Positions 31,459 to 40,700 of a stretch of DNA of 64,000 bases are shown piece after piece; position 1 is the first letter of the stretch; the number at the start of each line of letters is the position of its first letter. Location of the stretch: positions 124,001 through 188,000 of the forward strand of contig JAAFKA010000008.1 in the NCBI GenBank assembly GCA_013299115.1, written 5' to 3'. Made by a program: the position numbers and the translations under genes. The notes beneath the pieces are model-generated. The model had not been told where the DNA came from, made no database searches, and saw only the letters and a program-made list of their open reading frames with translations. This DNA is from Cytophagales bacterium. GTDB taxonomy: Bacteria; Bacteroidota; Bacteroidia; Cytophagales; Thermoflexibacteraceae.

Positions 31459-32664
31459 ATGGAAAAAATTGTACAAGATTTGGAGTTGCAACTTCAACAT
31501 TATATTTCGGAGTTGCGAGTTTCTAATGAAGAACTAAATATGCTCAACGAGGAGTTTCAGGCTTCCAACGAGGAGTTGAGTATGCTCAATGAGGAGTTAC
31601 ATACCAAAAACAATAGGTTAGAAGAACTATCTTTATTGGCTACGCATAGCCATGAGTTAGTATTAATGACTGACCAGTACCAACGGATTTTGTGGGTAAA
31701 CAGTGCCTTCGAAAGACTAACCGAATATACTTTGGAAGAGGTGCGAGGTAAAAAACCTAATTTGTTGCAAGGCAAAGACACTGACCCTCGCCATATGCAA
31801 GCCATGCGTGAAGGAATTAGAAGTCTAAAACCTTTTTCGCAAGAAATATTGAATTATAGCAAATCGGGCAAGCCTTATTGGTTGTTGGTAAGTATTACAC
31901 CTATTTTTAATCCAGAGGGTAAACTAATAAAGTTTATAGCTGTGGAGTTGGAAATTACCCGCCAAAAGGAAAACCAGTTGCAGTTGGCTTACCAAAACGA
32001 ATCTTTAAAACAGTTTTCTTATATTGTTTCGCACAATTTGCGGTCTAATGCTGCCAATATTATGGGGTTGCTTTCTTTGGTGGACATCAATCAAATTGGA
32101 GATACCGAAACTTTGGGCTATTTGGCTATGCTCAACGAGCAAGCCCAGCAGTTAGACCATACCATAAGAGAACTAAACGAAGTGCTGATGCTCAGGGGCG
32201 AAGTAGCTACGCAGATGGCGGTTTTTCAGTGGCAGGAGTTGATAGAAACGGCTTTGATAGATTTTCAGTTGCTTGTCCAAGCGTTGCAGATAGAGATAAA
32301 GGTGCAAATAGACAGCCCAACCGTAAAAGGTGTGAAAGCCTATCTCAAAAGTATGTTGTATAATTTGATAAGCAATGCAATAAAATACAGACAACCACAA
32401 AAAGTTTTGCAAATAGAAATTAAAACGTATAACTTATTGAATTTGAGCTATTTATCTATCAAGGACAATGGCATAGGCGTAGATGTAGGCACCAACAAAA
32501 ATTATATTTTTGGTATGTATAAAAGAGTAAGTTCTCACATAGAGGGCAGAGGGGTAGGCTTGTTTATTACCAAAGCCCAAATAGAGGCAATGGGAGGCAG
32601 AATAGATGTAGAGGGCAAATTGGGCGAAGGGACAGAGTTTGTGGTGTGTTTGCCTAAAAAGTAG
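31459..32664 (+). CDS. PAS (LOV-like) sensor histidine kinase, soluble
   Basis: 401 residues. N-terminal coiled coil (SNEELNMLNEEFQASNEELS, residues 1-55), then a PAS domain (about 57-168) of LOV-like sequence. Where light-sensing LOV domains have GxNCRFLQG, this has GKKPNLLQG, so the flavin-binding Cys is replaced by Pro and a photoreceptor role is unlikely. DHp domain with His192 (YIVSHNLRSNAAN), then HATPase boxes LISNAIKYR, DNGIGVD, IFGMYKR and EGRGVGLFI. No membrane span and no receiver gene nearby. Confidence 0.88.
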   Translation: MEKIVQDLELQLQHYISELRVSNEELNMLNEEFQASNEELSMLNEELHTKNNRLEELSLLATHSHELVLMTDQYQRILWVNSAFERLTEYTLEEVRGKKPNLLQGKDTDPRHMQAMREGIRSLKPFSQEILNYSKSGKPYWLLVSITPIFNPEGKLIKFIAVELEITRQKENQLQLAYQNESLKQFSYIVSHNLRSNAANIMGLLSLVDINQIGDTETLGYLAMLNEQAQQLDHTIRELNEVLMLRGEVATQMAVFQWQELIETALIDFQLLVQALQIEIKVQIDSPTVKGVKAYLKSMLYNLISNAIKYRQPQKVLQIEIKTYNLLNLSYLSIKDNGIGVDVGTNKNYIFGMYKRVSSHIEGRGVGLFITKAQIEAMGGRIDVEGKLGEGTEFVVCLPKK

Positions 32665-32697
32665 AGCAATTTCAAAAACTTTGGCAGGGTAGTAAAA

Positions 32698-33154
32698 CCT
32701 CGGCAGTGGTCGATAGACCCTGCCGATGGTTTCTTCGTCCTCCGTTCAACCATCGGCAGGGTCTATCGACCACTGCCGAGGTTTCACTTCATTTCTACCT
32801 CCTCCGTTCAACCATCGGCAGGGTCTATCGACCACTGCCGAGGTTTCACTTCATTTCTACCTCCTCCGTTCAACCATCGGCAGGGTCTATCGACCACTGC
32901 CGAGGTTTTCACTTCATTTCTACCTCCTCCGTTCAACCATCGGCAGGGTCTATTGACCACTGCCGAGGTTTCACTTCATTTCTACCTCCCGCCGTTCAAC
33001 CATCGGCAGGGTCTATCGACCACTGCCGAGGTTTCACTTCATTTCTACCTCCTCCGTTCAACCATCGGCAGGGTCTATCGACCACTGCCGAGGTTTCACT
33101 TCATTTCTACCTCCTCCGTTCAACCATCGGCAGGGTCTATCGACCACTGCCGAG
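32698..33154 (+). repeat. 62-bp tandem repeat array, seven direct copies plus one inverted
   Basis: Direct copies begin at 32750, 32812, 32874, 32937, 33000, 33062 and 33124 (period 62-63). An inverted partial copy is at 32698-32729. Each unit holds the hairpin TCGGCAGGGTC / GACCACTGCCGA and then a constant TTTCACTTCATTTCTACCTC spacer. Units differ by at most a base or two. Lies between convergent genes. Confidence 0.9.
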
Positions 33155-33165
33155 ATTTCACTACG

Positions 33166-34875
33166 CTATTTATTCAACCTACTATGGTGATAACTATACG
33201 AAAAATAGATAATCAAGCCCGCCGCCAGCCAAATGCCAAAACCCAACCAATTATAAAAACCTAATGTAGTCATTAGGTATAAATTAGCAAGCAAACCCAA
33301 AACAGGAATTAGCGAAAGTTGTTTTTCTATGGCTTGATAAGTTACTAACAAGGCAGCTACCCAAAAGAAAAACAAGGGAATTTTGTCTTTGAAAGTATCC
33401 CAAGATTCATAGGCAAAGAAATTGGTAATTATTTTGCTATCGTAAGCATACAACCCAAAAATGACACTCAATAAAAACAAAGGCACTATAAATCGGGAGT
33501 TGATATAAGGCACTTTGAATCTGCCTTCTCTTGCCAAATTTTTCATACTGGCTGTGTTTTGCATCACCAATACGCCACCACACACTGCCATAAACGCAAA
33601 CAAAGTGCCTATACTGGTGAGGTCTGTTACCAAAGTTAAGTTGGCAAACAAAGCAGGCACACCCACCACAAAACCTGTAACGATAGTAGAAAAAGCAGGA
33701 GTTTTATATTTGGGGTGAATTTGGGCAAATTTTTTGGGTAACAGTCCATCGCGGCTCATGGTCATCCAGATTCTCGGTTGCCCCATTTGGAACACCAACA
33801 GCACACTTGCCATGGCAATTACGGCACTGAAAGCAATAATTCCCTCTATAAAAGTTAAGCCTACTCTACCAAAAACATAAGCCAATGGGTCGCCAACGGC
33901 TAATTCTGTATAGCTGACCATACCTGTCAAGATGAGAGAAATGAAAATATACAAAACAGTGCAAATGGCTAAGGAGGCAAACATAGCAATAGGCAAATCT
34001 TTTTTCGGGTTTTTGCACTCCTCAGCAGTGGTAGAAATGGCATCGAAACCTATGTAAGCAAAAAATACAGCAGATACACCTTTTAGCACGCCAGTAATTC
34101 CGTTGGGGGCAAAAGGACTCCAATTTTGGGGCTGCACATAAAAAGCACCAATGGCAATAACCAAAGCTATAACCACTAACTTAAACAAGACCAATAAATT
34201 GCTTGCCGTTTTCGATTCTTTGATACCAATATAGACCAAGTACGTAATGGCAATAACTATCATCAGGGCAGGAAAATCTAAAATCAACCGCAAATTGCCG
34301 AACAAAACAGGAGCTTGTTGCCACGCCTCATAACCTTCTATTTGTTTGGTCGTCAGTTGGGCAAGGGTTTGTCCGTTTGCCAGCAGTTTGCTTACTTCGG
34401 CGTAGGTATCGGAGGCAGAGAAAAAGTCGGTGCAGAGCCACGCAGGGAGGCTGATTTGCACCCCTCGCAGCAGCGTGGTAAAGTAATCACTCCAAGAAAT
34501 GGCTACTACTATGTTGCCAACGGCATATTCCATAATCAAATCCCAACCAATAATCCAAGCCACCAACTCGCCAAAGGTGGTGTAAGAGTAGGTGTAAGCA
34601 CTGCCCGACACAGGCACAATAGACGCAAATTCGGCATAACACATAGCCGAAAAACCGCAGGCTATTGCCGTAAATACAAACAAAAACATGACCGCAGCCC
34701 CGCCATCTGCACTTGCTTTGCCTATGGTGCTAAAAATTCCTGCCCCTATAATGGCAGCAATGCCAAACGAAGTAAGGTCTATCACAGATAAGTTTTTGGC
34801 TAAACTATGCTCGTGTTCACTGCTTTCCATGGCAGCGGTGAGGCTTTTGCGTCTAAATAAAGATTTGATAGTCAT
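33166..34875 (-). CDS. Amino acid permease (APC superfamily, cationic amino acid transporter type)
   Basis: 569 residues, about 14 membrane spans. Typical APC start: LTSFGIAAIIGAGIFSTIGK and then GPAxxxSF-like AAVMFLFVFTAIACGFSAMC; EFASIVPVSGSAYTYSYTTF and WIIGWDLIMEYAVGNIVVA are typical of the CAT/YhdG branch, as are YIGFDAISTTAEECKNPKKD and LPIAMF. Likely H+-coupled uptake of amino acids into the cytoplasm. The last codons run into the sequence just after the tandem repeat array. Single gene; divergent from yfhO. Confidence 0.88.
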   Translation of the reverse strand: MTIKSLFRRKSLTAAMESSEHEHSLAKNLSVIDLTSFGIAAIIGAGIFSTIGKASADGGAAVMFLFVFTAIACGFSAMCYAEFASIVPVSGSAYTYSYTTFGELVAWIIGWDLIMEYAVGNIVVAISWSDYFTTLLRGVQISLPAWLCTDFFSASDTYAEVSKLLANGQTLAQLTTKQIEGYEAWQQAPVLFGNLRLILDFPALMIVIAITYLVYIGIKESKTASNLLVLFKLVVIALVIAIGAFYVQPQNWSPFAPNGITGVLKGVSAVFFAYIGFDAISTTAEECKNPKKDLPIAMFASLAICTVLYIFISLILTGMVSYTELAVGDPLAYVFGRVGLTFIEGIIAFSAVIAMASVLLVFQMGQPRIWMTMSRDGLLPKKFAQIHPKYKTPAFSTIVTGFVVGVPALFANLTLVTDLTSIGTLFAFMAVCGGVLVMQNTASMKNLAREGRFKVPYINSRFIVPLFLLSVIFGLYAYDSKIITNFFAYESWDTFKDKIPLFFFWVAALLVTYQAIEKQLSLIPVLGLLANLYLMTTLGFYNWLGFGIWLAAGLIIYFSYSYHHSRLNK

Positions 34876-34982
34876 TCGGTTTCTATTTTGGTATGGTTTG
34901 CAAAGTAATACTAAGAAATGACATTTTTCTGAAAGATGTTAGTGTTTACAAATAATTTTTTTACTTTCGCAACAAAATATAC

Positions 34983-35095
34983 TTGTCCGAAAATTTTTTT
35001 GGAATGGAAACAATGTAGGCTTATGATTTATCAAATGCTTTGCCTGAAACTTTGATAAATCAAAGACCTATGTTTCCACAAAAATTGTCGGACAA
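34983..35095. repeat. ~110-bp long imperfect palindrome
   Basis: Arms include TTGTCCGA ... TCGGACAA, GGAAACA ... TGTTTCC and GATTTATCAAA ... TTTGATAAATC around TGCTTTGCCTGAAAC. Partial relatives at 19480-19530 and 59389-59413. It lies just before yfhO; MITE-like or a transcript-end hairpin. Confidence 0.65.
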
Positions 35096-35122
35096 CTCAA
35101 AATATTTATAGCTACTCTTGAT

Positions 35123-37597
35123 ATGAAATTTCGTATAGCCTCTGTATTGCCTCATTTGGTTTGCATCTTCGTCATCTATGCAATTACAATTATCTATTTC
35201 AAGCCTGAGTTTTTTGAAGGCAAACTGTTAGTAAAGTCCGATATTGTCCACTACGAAGGTGGGGCAAAAGAAACGCAAGACTATAATTATAATCCCAAAA
35301 ATACCGAGCATACTATGTGGACAGGTAGTATGTTTAGTGGTATGCCTGTGTATCTATTGCACACTGTATTTTATGACCAGCCTTTGGTATGGATAGACCA
35401 TACTTTTAAAGGCATATTTTTTAACGATGGCGATGCCAAAAACTTGTTTATTTTGCTCTTGGGTATGTATGCAGGTTTGCTTTGTTTTGGTATTTCGCCT
35501 TATTTGGCTTTGATTGGGGCTATTTCCTTTGCCCTGAGTACCTATAATTTGGTCATTATCTATGCAGGACACCTTACAAAAGTTTGGGCTATTGCTTATT
35601 CTCCTTTGGTCTTGGGTGGTGCTTTTTTGGTACTTCGCCAAACAGCCCTGCACAAAAAATTGTTGGGTTTTGGAATTTTTGCTTTGAGTTTGACTTTGGA
35701 GTTGAGAGCAAGCCACATGCAAATTTCTTATTATTTGGCTTTTATTTGTATTTTTCTCATTATCAGTGAGTTGTATAGTGCTTATGCAAGCAAACAATTC
35801 AAACCTTTTGTGCAGTCGGTTGCTCTGTTGGCAGTAGGCGGGGCATTGGCAGTTGGCACATTTGCAGGCAGGTTATTGGTAACTTCCGAATACAGCAAAT
35901 ATTCGACCAGAGGCAAGGCAGAATTGAGCAGCAATGCAGACGAAAAAGGCACAACAGCCGAAAAACAAGACGGATTAAGCAAAGAATACGCCTTCGGGTG
36001 GAGTCAGGGCAAAGCCGAAACTTTGACTTTGTTAATTCCTAACCTCTATGGTGGGGCAAGTGGCGAAACTATCAAACAAGGCACATCTGAAAGCAAAAAA
36101 TTGGCGGAGTTGGCAGGGCAGGAGCTGCGTGATGATGTGCAGTTGCCAACGTATTGGGGTGAGCAGCCCTTCACCTCCGCACCTGTGTATGCGGGGGCAG
36201 TGGTTTGTTTTTTGTTTGTGTTGGGTCTGTTGTTCTTAGAAAACAAGCAAAAGTATTGGTTTTTGGCAGGTTTTTTACTCATGTGTATGTTTGCATGGGG
36301 TAGCAATTTGGCGTGGTTTAACTATACCTTATTCGATTATTTCCCCGCCTTCAATAAATTCAGGTCAGTTTCTATGGCGTTGAGTTTGGCAGTGATGCTG
36401 ATGGCAATGGGCGGCGTGGTAGCCTTAGACCAAATTTTAGACCAAAAATTTAGTGCCGATGCCCAGAAAAAACTATTCCTTGCCTTTGGCATTACAGGAG
36501 GTTTTGCTCTGTTTTTGTGGCTGATGGGAACAGCTTTTTTCAGCTTTTCCTCACCCAAAGATGAGCAATACAAGCAAATGATAGAAATTATTATCAACTA
36601 CCGCAAATATATGTTCAAGGCAGATGCTTTGCGGACAGCCTTTTTCATTCTCTTGGCAACGGCAGCTATTTGGTTGGTGTGGAAAGAAAAAATAAGCAAA
36701 ATCGTTGCCTTAGCCCTTATTGGTATCGTCAGCACCATAGATTTGTGGGGTGTGGGCAAAAGATATGTTAGCGAAGACCAATTTCAGGCGAATGTAGCCA
36801 AAACTTTACACCAACCTACACCCGCCGACAATTTGATTTTGCAAGACAAAGATTTGAGTTACAGGGTGCTGAACTTCCAAAATCCGTTTAATGATGCCGA
36901 AACTTCTTACTTTCACAAGTCGGTTGGAGGTTATTTTGCAGCCAAATTACGCCGCTACCAAGAGTTGTATGAAAGGCAAATAGAAAAACAAATGCAAAAA
37001 GTGGGAGCAGACCTCAAAACAGCACCACAATTTGAGAACTACCACATCTTGAATATGCTCAATGCAAGGTATTTCAAATTTGGTGATGAAACCAATGCGG
37101 TACTCAAAAACCCTGCTGCGTTGGGCAATGCGTGGTTTGTGAGTAGCCTGAAAACAGTAAACAGTGCAGACGAAGAAATGGCAGCCCTCGACCAGCTCAA
37201 CACCAAAACTACGGCTGTTGTCGATGGGTCTAAGTTTAAGGTAAGCAGCCAACAATTTGCCTTAGACAGCACAGCCTCTGCCCGCATGACAGGCTACACG
37301 CCAAGAGAGGTAAATTATGAAACCAACAACGCACAAAAAGGCTTTTTGGTGTTTTCAGAAATCTACTACCCCGAAGGTTGGGAAATAACCTTAGACAACC
37401 AACCCGCCGAAATGGTGAGGGTAAACTACGTTTTGCGAGCAATGGAAATTCCTGCGGGCAAACACACTGTAAAAATGGTTTTTAACCCTTCTTCTTACCG
37501 CACAGGTAGCTTGATAACGCAAATTTCTGCTATCTTGGTTGGGTTGCTTTTCTTGGCATCAGTAGTTTGGGCAGTGAAAAAAGAGGTTGAGGCTTAG
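35123..37597 (+). CDS. YfhO family membrane protein
   Basis: 824 residues, with ~12 spans in the N-terminal two thirds. Start MKFRIASVLPHLVCIFVIYA, then extracytosolic YFEGKLLVKSDIVHYEGGAK-like loops and FRSVSMALSLAVMLMAMGGV. The C-terminal ~170 residues are a soluble beta-rich domain (FSEIYYPEGWEITLDNQPAE) followed by a last span. YfhO-type proteins are GT-C-like membrane proteins implicated in glycosylation of wall polymers or lipoproteins in Firmicutes; the role in Bacteroidota is unknown. Single gene between repeats. Confidence 0.85.
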   Translation: MKFRIASVLPHLVCIFVIYAITIIYFKPEFFEGKLLVKSDIVHYEGGAKETQDYNYNPKNTEHTMWTGSMFSGMPVYLLHTVFYDQPLVWIDHTFKGIFFNDGDAKNLFILLLGMYAGLLCFGISPYLALIGAISFALSTYNLVIIYAGHLTKVWAIAYSPLVLGGAFLVLRQTALHKKLLGFGIFALSLTLELRASHMQISYYLAFICIFLIISELYSAYASKQFKPFVQSVALLAVGGALAVGTFAGRLLVTSEYSKYSTRGKAELSSNADEKGTTAEKQDGLSKEYAFGWSQGKAETLTLLIPNLYGGASGETIKQGTSESKKLAELAGQELRDDVQLPTYWGEQPFTSAPVYAGAVVCFLFVLGLLFLENKQKYWFLAGFLLMCMFAWGSNLAWFNYTLFDYFPAFNKFRSVSMALSLAVMLMAMGGVVALDQILDQKFSADAQKKLFLAFGITGGFALFLWLMGTAFFSFSSPKDEQYKQMIEIIINYRKYMFKADALRTAFFILLATAAIWLVWKEKISKIVALALIGIVSTIDLWGVGKRYVSEDQFQANVAKTLHQPTPADNLILQDKDLSYRVLNFQNPFNDAETSYFHKSVGGYFAAKLRRYQELYERQIEKQMQKVGADLKTAPQFENYHILNMLNARYFKFGDETNAVLKNPAALGNAWFVSSLKTVNSADEEMAALDQLNTKTTAVVDGSKFKVSSQQFALDSTASARMTGYTPREVNYETNNAQKGFLVFSEIYYPEGWEITLDNQPAEMVRVNYVLRAMEIPAGKHTVKMVFNPSSYRTGSLITQISAILVGLLFLASVVWAVKKEVEA

Positions 37598-37621
37598 TTG
37601 TAAAATATTTAGTTGGCAGCA

Positions 37622-37658
37622 AAAAACCTCGCAAGGTGCTAAAAATCTTGTGAGGCTT
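37622..37658 (+). terminator. Hairpin after yfhO
   Basis: CCTCGCAAG ... CTTGTGAGG, imperfect 9-bp stem around GTGCTAAAAAT, ~25 bases after the yfhO stop. Lacks a long T-run, so it may be a repeat rather than a classic terminator. Confidence 0.45.
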
Positions 37659-37664
37659 AGCTAT

Positions 37665-37704
37665 ATTAGAGGTTATTACGGTACAAATCGTAATAACCTC
37701 TATT
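37665..37704 (+). repeat. Short derivative of the AGAGGTTATTACGA element
   Basis: Contains both ends of the elements at 29237 and 59024 (ATTAGAGGTTATTACG and CGTAATAACCTCTATT) with the centre deleted. Confidence 0.75.
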
Positions 37705-37784
37705 GTAGCTATTGTTTTTCAACCCCTTTACAAATTGTTTTCCTTACTTTTGCAAATCCAATAGCTTTTTTTTACCTTTCGGCA

Positions 37785-40700
37785 ATGCAAAATTTCACAG
37801 ACGTTTTTATCTCTTATGGCAGGAAACAGTCCAAATTCTTTGCCACCCAACTCTATAATCAGTTGTTGGCAAACGGCTATACGGCTTGGTTTGACCAAAA
37901 CGATATTCCGTTGGGTGTGGACTACCAAAACCAGATAGATGACGGCATAGAAAAAGCTCACAATTTTTTGTTTATTATTTCTCCACACTCCGTAGTTTCG
38001 CCTTATTGCCGTTTGGAAGTGGAGTTGGCTTACAAACACCGTAAACGGATTATCCCTATTTTGCACGTAGAGGGGTTTGAGTTTGAGAAATTGCACCCCA
38101 TTATTGGCAAAATTAATTGGATTTATTTGCGTGAAACTTTGCCCCAAGATAGCATAGATTGGCATCAAGCCCAACCCGCAGACGACTTCGAGAAGGGTTT
38201 TGCAGGTTTGCTCAACTTGCTTACAACCCAACAAGATTATGTAGCCCAACATACCGCACTGCTTTACCACGCTTTGGCTTGGGAAAGAAACCAACAGACT
38301 ACTCACAATCTTTTGGTGGGCAACGACAGATTAGCTGCCGAACAGTGGCTTTTAACCGAATTTAAACCACCCGCCCAGCCCCCTTGCGAACCTTCGGATT
38401 TGCACGCCGAATTTATTTGCGAAAGTAAGAAAAACGCAAATAACCTCATGACTGATGTTTTTATTTGTGCAGCCGACAAAGAAAATGTGATTGCAACCAC
38501 CACAGAAGACAGCTATGGCAACATAAATGAGGAGGATTTGAAACAGGCAATCAAAAAAATGCTCGAAAAGTCTTGCATTACCACGTGGGTACATCACAAA
38601 GATATTCAAAAAGGCGAGGACACCGAAAAAGCAATTTTGCAAGGCATAGAACAGGCAGATAATTTTTTGTTTTTTATTTCCAATGCTTCCCTTGCTTCGC
38701 AGCGTTGTTTGAAGGAATTGGAATATGCTGCATTGTGGAAAAAACGCATCATTCCTTTGCTTATAGAAAAAGTGGAGGAGGAGAAATTTCCAAAAGAAAT
38801 AAAAGGTTTGCACTACATCAATTTTATAGACAATATAGAAAGAAAATTGATTAGGCAGGAAATGTCTGATTTTCAGAAAGATATAAACGAATTGTTGCAC
38901 GAAATTCAAACAGACGAAACCTATCACAACCAACACAAAGTATTTTTGACCCAAGCCCTCAAATGGCAACGCAACCACAAAAATAATGCGTTTTTGTTGA
39001 GAGGTTACAACTTGCAAAATGCTCAAACTTTTTTGGCATCGGGCAAAAACCGCACACAACACCAACCGACAAGGTTGCACAAAATTCTTATCTCTGAAAG
39101 TGCAGCCAAAATAGGGCAGTTGAGCAGCGAAGTGTTTATTTCCTATTCTCGAACCGATGGAGATTTTGCCCGCCAACTCAACAATGAATTGCAGAGCATA
39201 GGCAAAACCACATGGTTCGACCAAGAAAGCATAGCCACAGGTGCTAATTTTCAGAAAGAAATCTACAAAGGCATAGAAAATTCAGACAATTTTTTGTTTA
39301 TCATTTCAGACAAAGCTCTTGCCTCGCCTTTTTGCAGAGATGAAGTGGAGTATGCAGTCAGTTTGAACAAAAGATTTGTTACAGTCCTCATACCCGAAGG
39401 GCTGCACAACCCCGAATTATTGGCAGCTTACCCCGATTTGGCAAAAATTCAATGGATTGATTTTTGCAAAAAAGACTTCGAAAAAGCATTTTTTGAATTG
39501 ATAAACACCCTCAATACCGACAGGGAGTATATTCACAACCACACCAAATATTCGCAACGGGCTACGGATTGGCAGGACAGACAAAGAAGTCCCGATTTGC
39601 TCTTGCAAGGTGAATTTTTGCTACTTGCCAAAACGTGGATAGAAGAAGCCGAAAAATTGCGAAAAAAACCCTTGCCACCCGAAAATGTGAAGGACTACAT
39701 TGTGGCAAGTGAAAGAGCATGGCAAAGTCGGTTGCAAAAAGAGGAGGAGCAACGCAACCGAGAGGCACTATTAGAACAGGAAAAAATAGAGGCTTTGCAA
39801 AAAACCATAGCCTTGCAACAGAGGTCTGCCCGCAGGCAACGCTGGTTTTTGTTGGCTGCTCTGTTGCTTACAGGCGTGGCGGTGGCGGGCTATGTGCAGG
39901 CTTACTTTTCGCAAAAGCAAATGGAAAAGCAAAGCATAGAGTTAGCAAAGCAAAGCAACTATGCACACGAACAGGCAGTTTTGGCAGCACAAGAGCAAAA
40001 AGAAGCCAAAATTAATGCAGACAGAGCCGAATTGGAAAGGAAAAAAGCCCAACACGCATTTTATGAACTCCAAACCCAAAGTCAAGCTACTGAAAAACAA
40101 CGCCACTTGGCTCTACACAACTTAGAAAAAGCAAAGGAAAATGAGGAGGCAGCCAAACGCAATTTGCTCTTAGCCGAAAAAGCCCAGCAAGAGGCATTGA
40201 AAAATTTGGAAATTGCAAAAGTGAGTGAAACCAAAGCAAACGAAGCCTTAGAAAAACGCAACAAATTGATAAATTTCTTCGGTTTTGGGGCAGAAAACAG
40301 GGCTTGGGCATACAGAGATGGCAAGTTTGCAATCATAGACAAAGATGGGAATAAATTTACAGATTTTGTTTTTGGCGAGCCTACGCCTTTTCAGAATGGT
40401 GTGGCACAGGCAGAATTGGACAACGATTTTGCAATAGTCAATGCCAATGGCGATACTTTAACGGCAGGTTATGAGTTTTTTGTGCATACGAATAATGATT
40501 TGATTTATACCAAAAAAAATAACCAATACGGCTTTATCAATGCCGATGGCAAGTTGGTAAACAATTCTATTTGGTTTGACAATGTATGGCAACCCAGCAT
40601 AGACAATCAAGTCGGTTGGATACGAAAAAATGGCTTGTGGGGACTGATGAGTACATCGGGCAATTTGCTAATTAACCCCCAATTTGACGAAAAAACGGAC

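Noticed and set aside
31459-32664. Blue-light photoreceptor kinase
   Set aside because: The PAS domain is LOV-like but the flavin-bonding Cys is replaced by Pro (GKKPNLLQG).
32698-33154. Array considered as a CRISPR locus
   Set aside because: Period is constant but the spacers are identical in all units and no cas gene is near; it is a tandem repeat.
32706-33212. 168-codon ORF across the tandem array
   Set aside because: Its sequence is only the translated repeat unit; the period of 62-63 bases would shift frame with each change, and several frames are open equally.
38352-39224. 290-codon minus-strand ORF inside the TIR-WG gene
   Set aside because: Antisense shadow, rich in Phe/Cys/His with no recognisable domain, while the plus strand has clear TIR modules.
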